Shown: piece by piece, positions 31,853-36,728 of the stretch | Position numbering within the stretch: position 1 is the stretch's first letter | Layout: every line of letters starts with the position of its first letter | NCBI GenBank assembly: GCA_937983015.1 | Contig: CALKAK010000071.1 | Span: 1 to 36,728 of the forward strand | DNA from: an uncultured Bacillaceae bacterium | GTDB taxonomy: Bacteria > Bacillota > Bacilli > Bacillales > Caldibacillaceae | Direction: 5' to 3' | Length of the DNA: 36,728 nt | Position numbers and translations under genes: made by a program | The notes under the pieces: model-generated | The model's input: the letters and a program-made list of their open reading frames with translations, nothing else | Databases searched by the model: none | What the model was told of the DNA's origin: nothing

Positions 31853-32350
31853 ATGAAAAGAAAACTCTTATTCGCTACAATCTCGCTAATATTTTTGACA
31901 ATTGCAACCATTATATATCTTTATGTTAGAGGGACCGCACCCCTGGAAGAAAAATATCAGGAAGCCCTCGTGCGGGCGCAAGATGTCGTGCGATTTTCTT
32001 CGGTAGAACATATTGACTGGTTTCATTATGAGGAAGCCTATACGATTATTGAAGGGCGCGATCATGAGGGGACGAGAATCATCGTCTGGGTACCTGAAAA
32101 CAAAGAAGGAGAATTAACAGCTGTCAAAGCTAGCGATGGCTTAAGTAAGGAGGACGCACTCGCTTTATTGCAAACTGGCCTACCGGATCTAGCGGCAGAA
32201 AGCCGGCCCCGGGAGATTCTGTCGATCAAATACGGGATGATTGATAAAAATCCGGTTTTTGAAATTACCTATCTCGATCAACGGAATCGGTACAGTATTT
32301 TATATTTAGATTTTTATGCTGGTGAATGGTTTAAAGTCTACAATTTATAA
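31853..32350 (+). CDS. ypmB: membrane-anchored DUF5590 protein YpmB (TseB-like)
   Basis: The 165-residue product has a single amino-terminal membrane anchor (about residues 4-25) and an extracytoplasmic part with two repeats of a PepSY-like domain. Length, the MKRKLLF start and position before aspB match B. subtilis YpmB. That protein is also called TseB and is reported to influence the cell-wall synthase PBP2A; I rely on memory for this. The ATG at 31853 follows GGGGAAG. It precedes aspB by 25 bases. Confidence 0.82.
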   Translation: MKRKLLFATISLIFLTIATIIYLYVRGTAPLEEKYQEALVRAQDVVRFSSVEHIDWFHYEEAYTIIEGRDHEGTRIIVWVPENKEGELTAVKASDGLSKEDALALLQTGLPDLAAESRPREILSIKYGMIDKNPVFEITYLDQRNRYSILYLDFYAGEWFKVYNL

Positions 32351-32375
32351 TTCTGGAAAGGATGGAGGAAGTTTC

Positions 32376-33563
32376 ATGGAACTTGCCAAACGAGTGACGA
32401 CATTAACCCCATCGGCTACCCTGGCTATTACGGCGAAGGCGAAAGAAATGAAAGCACGTGGTATCGATGTGATCAGTCTCGGTGCGGGAGAACCGGATTT
32501 TAACACTCCCGCTCAGATTATCGATGCATCTTATGAGGCGATGAAAAAAGGGAAAACCGGTTATACACCTTCTAGCGGCTTGCCGGATTTAAAAGAGGTC
32601 ATTATTGACAAATTGGCTCGTGATCAGCAATTAACGTATCGTCCAGAAGAAATCATCGTCACAAGCGGCTCCAAACAGGCCTTATATTTAATCTTTCAAA
32701 CACTTATCGATCCCGGTGATGAAGTGATCATCCCCGCACCTTATTGGGTCAGCTACCCGGAGCAGGTAAAACTTGCCGGGGGACAACCGGTAATTGTTGA
32801 AGGGAAAGAAGCGAATTCGTTTAAAATCACCGCAGAACAACTAGAAAAGGCGATCACTGAAAGGACAAAAGCACTTGTCCTTAATTCACCGAACAATCCA
32901 ACGGGAATGATGTACACGAAAGAGGAACTGGAAGAAATCGGTGAGGTATGTACACGGCATCAAGTTTGGATCATCTCCGATGAGATCTATGAAAAATTGA
33001 TTTACGGGGAAGAAAAGCATGTCTCGATTGCTCAATTGTCACCGGCATTAAAAGAGCGAACCATAATCGTCAATGGAGTTTCCAAGTCCCATGCGATGAC
33101 AGGATTCCGCATCGGTTTCGCTGCGGGTGACGAACGATTGATCAAGGCCATGACCGGGATCGCAAGCCACAGTACCTCCAATCCGGCAACCCCCTCACAA
33201 TACGCGGCGATCGAAGCATACCGGATGGATCAGAAAATCGTCGCTGAGATGGTCGCGACTTTCGCCAAACGACTGGAAATTTTTTATGAAAAAATCCGTC
33301 AAATCCCCGGCTTTGTCTGTCAAAAACCCCAGGGAAGCTTTTATTTATTCCCGAACGTGAAAGAGGCGGCGCGGAATTGCGGGTATCAATCTGTCGATGA
33401 TTTCGCCCAGGCTTTACTTCAAGAAGCCCATGTTGCGGTCGTACCGGGGTCAGGCTTTGGTGCTCCGGACTTTATTCGCCTTTCCTATGCAACAAGCCTT
33501 GAATTACTGGAAGAAGCGGCTGAACGAATTCACGCATTTGTCGTTGAAAGAAGTGGCAAATAG
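32376..33563 (+). CDS. aspB: aspartate aminotransferase (class I, PLP-dependent)
   Basis: Interconverts aspartate and 2-oxoglutarate with oxaloacetate and glutamate. The PLP lysine is Lys237 in NGVSKSHAMTGFRIGF; SPNNPTGMMYTKEEL and DEIYEKL are also intact. The ATG at 32376 has GGATGGAGGAAG upstream. At 395 residues it is standard. Since no aromatic aminotransferase gene occurs in this window, it may serve several amino-acid substrates, but that is speculation. The gene ends about 114 bases before asnS, which has its own promoter. Confidence 0.96.
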   Translation: MELAKRVTTLTPSATLAITAKAKEMKARGIDVISLGAGEPDFNTPAQIIDASYEAMKKGKTGYTPSSGLPDLKEVIIDKLARDQQLTYRPEEIIVTSGSKQALYLIFQTLIDPGDEVIIPAPYWVSYPEQVKLAGGQPVIVEGKEANSFKITAEQLEKAITERTKALVLNSPNNPTGMMYTKEELEEIGEVCTRHQVWIISDEIYEKLIYGEEKHVSIAQLSPALKERTIIVNGVSKSHAMTGFRIGFAAGDERLIKAMTGIASHSTSNPATPSQYAAIEAYRMDQKIVAEMVATFAKRLEIFYEKIRQIPGFVCQKPQGSFYLFPNVKEAARNCGYQSVDDFAQALLQEAHVAVVPGSGFGAPDFIRLSYATSLELLEEAAERIHAFVVERSGK

Positions 33564-33602
33564 AATGAATTCGTTCGTGGAAAACGGACGTTTAGTCGAG
33601 CG

Positions 33603-33631
33603 TTGTCGCAAAATGATGGAAGATGTATAAT
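33603..33631 (+). promoter_or_regulatory. sigma-A promoter for asnS
   Basis: TTGTCG (33603-33608) and a perfect TATAAT (33626-33631) are separated by 17 bases, 46 bases before the asnS start. The leader is too short to hold a T-box. Confidence 0.75.
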
Positions 33632-33677
33632 ATTGTCGTTACAAGAGTTCAAGCAATAGAGGTTGGAGGGAATTAGT

Positions 33678-34970
33678 TTGAAGACAACCATTGCACAAGT
33701 CAAGGATCAAGTGGGCCAGGAAGTCACGATTGGCTGCTGGCTTGCCAATAAACGTTCTAGTGGAAAAATTGCGTTTTTACAATTACGGGATGGCACAGGA
33801 TTTATCCAAGGGGTCATCGTGAAAAACGAAGTACCGGAGGAAGTGTTCCGGTTGGCCAAATCGATACCGCAAGAATCATCTCTTTATGTAACGGGTGTCG
33901 TCCGGGAAGATGAACGATCACCATTTGGCTATGAATTAGGTGTGACCCATATCGAATTAATTCGTGAAGCACAAAATTATCCGATCACCAAAAAAGAACA
34001 CGGTATAGAATTTTTAATGGACCACCGTCACCTCTGGCTCCGCTCGCGCAAACAATGGGCGATCCTGAAGATTCGTAACGAAATCATTCGCGCCACTTAT
34101 GAATTTTTTAATGAACGGGGCTTTACGAAAATCGATCCACCGATTTTGACGTCCAGTGCTCCGGAAGGAACGACGGAATTGTTCCATACAAAGTATTTTG
34201 AAGATGATGCTTATCTTTCCCAAAGTGGACAGCTTTATATGGAAGCTGCTGCCATGGCCCATGGTCGCGTGTTCTCCTTCGGTCCGACCTTCCGTGCGGA
34301 AAAATCGAAAACTCGTCGCCATTTGATTGAGTTCTGGATGGTAGAACCGGAGATGGCCTTCTGCACGCATGAAGAAAGTTTAGAAATTCAGGAAGAGTAC
34401 GTCAGCTATCTCGTACAATCGGTATTAAAAAATTGTAAACTTCAATTGCAAATGTTAGAACGGGATACGACTAAATTAGAAAATATTGAACCACCGTTCC
34501 CTAGAATCACTTATGATGAAGCGATTGAGTTATTGCATAAAAAAGGATTTACGGATATTAAGTGGGGGGATGATTTCGGTGCACCGCATGAGACGGCGAT
34601 TGCGGAATCATTTGATAAACCGGTATTCATCCTCCATTTCCCGAAAGATTTGAAACCTTTCTACATGCAACCCCATCCTGAGCGGGATGACGTCGTCCTC
34701 TGTGCCGATTTAATCGCTCCGGAAGGTTACGGTGAAATCATCGGCGGATCAGAGCGGATTTATGACTACGATTTGTTGAAAGAAAATATTATCAAATACA
34801 ATCTGCCATTAAAAGATTATGAATGGTACCTTGATTTGTGTAAGTACGGGGCGGTTCCCCATTCAGGATTCGGTCTCGGTTTAGAACGAACGATTGCTTG
34901 GATTGCCGGTGTTGAACACGTGCGGGAGACGATCCCATTCCCAAGACTCTTGAATCGTCTCCACCCGTAA
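33678..34970 (+). CDS. asnS: asparaginyl-tRNA synthetase
   Basis: Class II synthetase that charges tRNA-Asn. The amino OB-fold (VTIGCWLANKRSSGKIAFLQLRDG) binds the anticodon. Motif 2 lies in FRAEKSKTRRHLIEFWMVEPE and motif 3 in GFGLGLERT. The TTG start at 33678 has GGAGGG seven bases upstream, giving 430 residues, exactly the B. subtilis length. Its neighbour aspB supplies aspartate metabolism. It ends before a strong terminator. Confidence 0.98.
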   Translation: MKTTIAQVKDQVGQEVTIGCWLANKRSSGKIAFLQLRDGTGFIQGVIVKNEVPEEVFRLAKSIPQESSLYVTGVVREDERSPFGYELGVTHIELIREAQNYPITKKEHGIEFLMDHRHLWLRSRKQWAILKIRNEIIRATYEFFNERGFTKIDPPILTSSAPEGTTELFHTKYFEDDAYLSQSGQLYMEAAAMAHGRVFSFGPTFRAEKSKTRRHLIEFWMVEPEMAFCTHEESLEIQEEYVSYLVQSVLKNCKLQLQMLERDTTKLENIEPPFPRITYDEAIELLHKKGFTDIKWGDDFGAPHETAIAESFDKPVFILHFPKDLKPFYMQPHPERDDVVLCADLIAPEGYGEIIGGSERIYDYDLLKENIIKYNLPLKDYEWYLDLCKYGAVPHSGFGLGLERTIAWIAGVEHVRETIPFPRLLNRLHP

Positions 34971-35021
34971 TTGAATTCAACACGTCCATTCATTGAGTAT
35001 AGAGTTGTTTATTCAAATCAT

Positions 35022-35070
35022 AAACGCAAGCGGTATACGAGCTAACTCCTCTGTACCGCTTGCGTTTTTT
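35022..35070 (+). terminator. strong terminator after asnS
   Basis: A perfect 14-bp stem AAACGCAAGCGGTA/TACCGCTTGCGTTT (35022-35035 and 35054-35067) with an 18-base loop is followed by a T run. Confidence 0.93.
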
Positions 35071-35152
35071 GCTGAACGATCACAAAAATTCTCCTCGCTC
35101 TATAATTTCCATCTTTCAATGGACTTATTCTATACCTCGCCTGTCCAAATCA

Positions 35153-35161
35153 TGATATACT
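35153..35161 (+). promoter_or_regulatory. extended -10 promoter for dnaD-nth
   Basis: TGATATACT (35153-35161) is a TGn-extended -10 element, 20 bases before the dnaD start. The -35 region is poor. Confidence 0.6.
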
Positions 35162-35180
35162 ATCATTGAGGTGCATGACG

Positions 35181-35885
35181 ATGAATAAAAAATTAGGATT
35201 GCGTTTACTAGAAGAAAGGGTTCTTACGATACCCTCTTTTTTATTCCGTTATTATCGGAAGATCGGTTTGACGGACATTGAATGTATGGTCATTCTTCAT
35301 TTATATACGTTTATACAAGAAGGGAAGACCTTTCCAACCTATGAGGAAATTTCTAGAAGGATGATGCTTTCTGAAGAGCAATGCTCGCAAATCCTCGCCT
35401 CCCTTTTGCAAAGAAATTATATCGAAATCGATAAAGGATACTCGGAAGACGGGATTTATCTGGAAAAATATAGTTTAGAACCACTCTGGTCACGCCTATT
35501 AGATGAGTATATCATGGACGGATTGAAGGAAGAGAAGAAAGAAGAAGAGGAAGAAGAAGGAAAGATCTTCACGATTTTTGAAGAAGAATTCGGTCGCCCC
35601 CTTTCACCGATCGAATGTGAAACGCTAGGGATGTGGATGGATCAAGACGGGCAAAGTCCTGCACTGATTAAACAGGCATTGAAGGAAGCCGTACTTGCAG
35701 GAAAATTGAGTTTTCGCTATATCGATCGGATTCTTTTCGAATGGAAAAAGAACGGTATCAAAACGGTGGAACAGGCCGAACGATATTCCCGTCAGTTCCG
35801 TACAATCCAGAAAAAACAACAAGCGAACACACCGGAAGAAAAGAAACGTTCAGCGGTTCCTTTCTATAACTGGCTGGAAAGTTAA
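35181..35885 (+). CDS. dnaD: DNA replication initiation protein DnaD
   Basis: Primosome protein that acts with DnaA and DnaB at the origin and in restart of stalled forks. The 234 residues hold an amino-terminal winged-helix domain (about 1-110), an acidic linker (EEKKEEEEEEGK) and a C-terminal DnaB/DnaD domain with the YxxxIxxxW motif (YIDRILFEW). The ATG at 35181 is preferred over ATG at 35175 for spacing from GAGGTG. It precedes nth by 11 bases; both lie in the same operon as in B. subtilis. Confidence 0.95.
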   Translation: MNKKLGLRLLEERVLTIPSFLFRYYRKIGLTDIECMVILHLYTFIQEGKTFPTYEEISRRMMLSEEQCSQILASLLQRNYIEIDKGYSEDGIYLEKYSLEPLWSRLLDEYIMDGLKEEKKEEEEEEGKIFTIFEEEFGRPLSPIECETLGMWMDQDGQSPALIKQALKEAVLAGKLSFRYIDRILFEWKKNGIKTVEQAERYSRQFRTIQKKQQANTPEEKKRSAVPFYNWLES

Positions 35886-35896
35886 GGAGTGTTTGA

Positions 35897-36562
35897 ATGT
35901 TAACGAAAAAAGAAATCCGTTATTGTCTCGACGAGATGGCCCGGATGTTTCCCGATGCTTGGTGCGAACTCAACCATTCCAATCCATTTGAACTTTTGAT
36001 CGCTGTCGTTTTATCGGCACAAAGTACCGATGCGATGGTCAACCGGGTCACGGAAAAATTATTTCAGAAATATAAGAAACCAGAGGATTATCTCAATGTA
36101 CCTTTGGAAGAATTACAGAATGATATACGAAAGATTGGATTATACCGGAACAAGGCGAAAAATATTCAAAAACTATGTAAAATGTTAATCGATAAACATA
36201 ATGGCGAGGTACCGCAAACGAGGGAAGAGCTGATGGAATTACCAGGGGTGGGCCGGAAGACCGCGAATGTGGTGATGTCTGTGGCTTTCGGAATACCCGC
36301 AATCGCTGTAGATACCCATGTTGAACGGGTAACTAAGCGTCTAGGAATCTGTCGCTGGAAAGACAGTGTTCTGGAAGTAGAAAAAACGTTAATGAAAAAG
36401 GTCCCGAAAGAGGAATGGTCGATCACCCATCATCGGATGATCTTTTTCGGACGTTACCATTGCAAAGCACAAAATCCAAATTGTCTAGAATGTCCATTAC
36501 TATCTCTTTGTCGGGAAGGGAAAAAACGAACGAAAGAAAAAATTGTGGCACAAAAAAAGTGA
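35897..36562 (+). CDS. nth: endonuclease III
   Basis: A DNA glycosylase/AP lyase that removes oxidised pyrimidines. The helix-hairpin-helix ELPGVGRKTANVV includes the catalytic Lys121, and Asp139 is in AVDTHVERV. A 4Fe-4S cluster is held by Cys189, Cys196, Cys199 and Cys205. AAGGAGTG precedes the ATG. The 221 residues are normal. The terminator stem begins within its last codons. In B. subtilis ypoC follows; here it does not. Confidence 0.97.
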   Translation: MLTKKEIRYCLDEMARMFPDAWCELNHSNPFELLIAVVLSAQSTDAMVNRVTEKLFQKYKKPEDYLNVPLEELQNDIRKIGLYRNKAKNIQKLCKMLIDKHNGEVPQTREELMELPGVGRKTANVVMSVAFGIPAIAVDTHVERVTKRLGICRWKDSVLEVEKTLMKKVPKEEWSITHHRMIFFGRYHCKAQNPNCLECPLLSLCREGKKRTKEKIVAQKK

Positions 36563-36592
36563 CTGGAACGTATTGTCCAGTCACTTTTATTG
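36556..36592. terminator. bidirectional terminator between nth and ponA
   Basis: A perfect 12-bp stem AAAGTGACTGGA/TCCAGTCACTTT (36556-36567 and 36576-36587) has A residues to its left and T residues to its right, so it serves both convergent transcripts. It includes the nth stop codon (36560-36562). Confidence 0.9.
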
Positions 36593-36596
36593 TTAT

Positions 36597-36728
36597 TTAA
36601 GCGGTAAAACGGTGTTCCGTCAAGACGATATGAATTCTTCGCAGTGAATCAAGGGATGCGCTGTTATTTTCCGTACCAGGTTCCTCCGGTCGTTCGGTGT
36701 CATCGGTGCCATCCACAGGTTCATCCTC
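36597..36728 (-). CDS. ponA: C-terminal tail of a convergent gene, probably ponA (PBP1A)
   Basis: A minus-strand frame is open from the window end to a TAA at 36597-36599 (43 codons). It reads EDEPVDGTDDTERPEEPGTEN and then a mixed end, HIVLTEHRFTA. Acidic, proline-rich low-complexity tails are typical of class A penicillin-binding proteins, and B. subtilis ponA lies here, converging on nth. Too little is visible to be certain. Confidence 0.5.
   Translation of the reverse strand, partial: EDEPVDGTDDTERPEEPGTENNSASLDSLRRIHIVLTEHRFTA

Noticed and set aside
33564..33677. T-box riboswitch before asnS
   Set aside because: The leader after the promoter is under 50 bases, has no AGGGUGGNACCGCG-like block and no terminator.
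1..36728. CRISPR arrays, insertion sequences, prophage, tRNA or rRNA genes
   Set aside because: No regularly spaced repeats, transposase or integrase frames, or cloverleaf/rRNA-like sequences were seen; gene order is that of conserved Bacillaceae backbone.

Overview
The window is ordinary chromosomal backbone of a Gram-positive, endospore-forming member of the Bacillaceae. Gene order, protein lengths and residue-level similarity follow the Bacillus subtilis segment from ypfB/cmk through rpsA (ypfD), der, gpsA, spoIVA, hbs, folE-mtrB, hepS-menG-hepT, ndk, cheR, ypiA-ypiB, qcrABC, ypjA-D, dapB, mgsA, cca, birA, dinG, ypmB, aspB, asnS, dnaD and nth to ponA. Strong AGGAGG-type ribosome binding sites, many TTG/GTG starts, U-tailed terminators and sigma-A-type promoters fit this. 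I see no rRNA or tRNA genes, CRISPR arrays, insertion sequences or phage genes. I cannot name the species.

Layout. 1-3197: tail of a PilZ-like gene, a small DUF5359 membrane protein, cmk, plsC and an S1-type RNA-binding protein. 3299-7469: yphA, the YIEGIA protein with its overlapping capping subunit, der and gpsA. 7470-10557: a 425-base gap with two terminators, then yphE, yphF and the spore-coat ATPase spoIVA. 10700-15210: hbs with a structured leader, folE-mtrB, the menaquinone genes hepS-menG-hepT, and ndk. 15239-18905: cheR, an unrecognised gene, ypiA (TPR) and ypiB. 18900-21531: an AT-rich gap, then the menaquinol:cytochrome c reductase qcrABC. 21685-24821: ypjA, ypjB, a YugP-type metallopeptidase and convergent ypjC. 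25075-28942: mazG-like, dapB, mgsA, cca and birA. 29025-36728: dinG, ypmB, aspB, asnS, dnaD, nth and the convergent end of ponA.

The genes work together in a few themes. hepS/hepT and menG make menaquinone, which the qcrABC complex oxidises. spoIVA, ypjB, yphF and probably the YIEGIA pair belong to sporulation or the spore envelope. cmk, ndk, hbs, dnaD, nth and dinG serve nucleotide supply and DNA maintenance.

The most interesting feature is what has been lost or eroded compared with B. subtilis. Genes missing from their usual places are fni, the aro/trp/his/tyr block, ypiF, bshB1-bshA, panBCD, ypmA and ypoC. Three proteins show eroded functional sites: DinG has lost its Walker A glycines and motif VI arginines but keeps its exonuclease residues; BirA has a shortened DNA-binding helix-turn-helix but an intact ligase; and an amidohydrolase-like protein between cheR and ypiA lacks metal ligands. 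TRAP (mtrB) is kept with all its RNA-contact residues although no trp operon is present here. The S1 protein carries an acidic N-terminal extension of about 115 residues. I found no clear multi-gene novel system; these erosion and retention patterns are the best leads.
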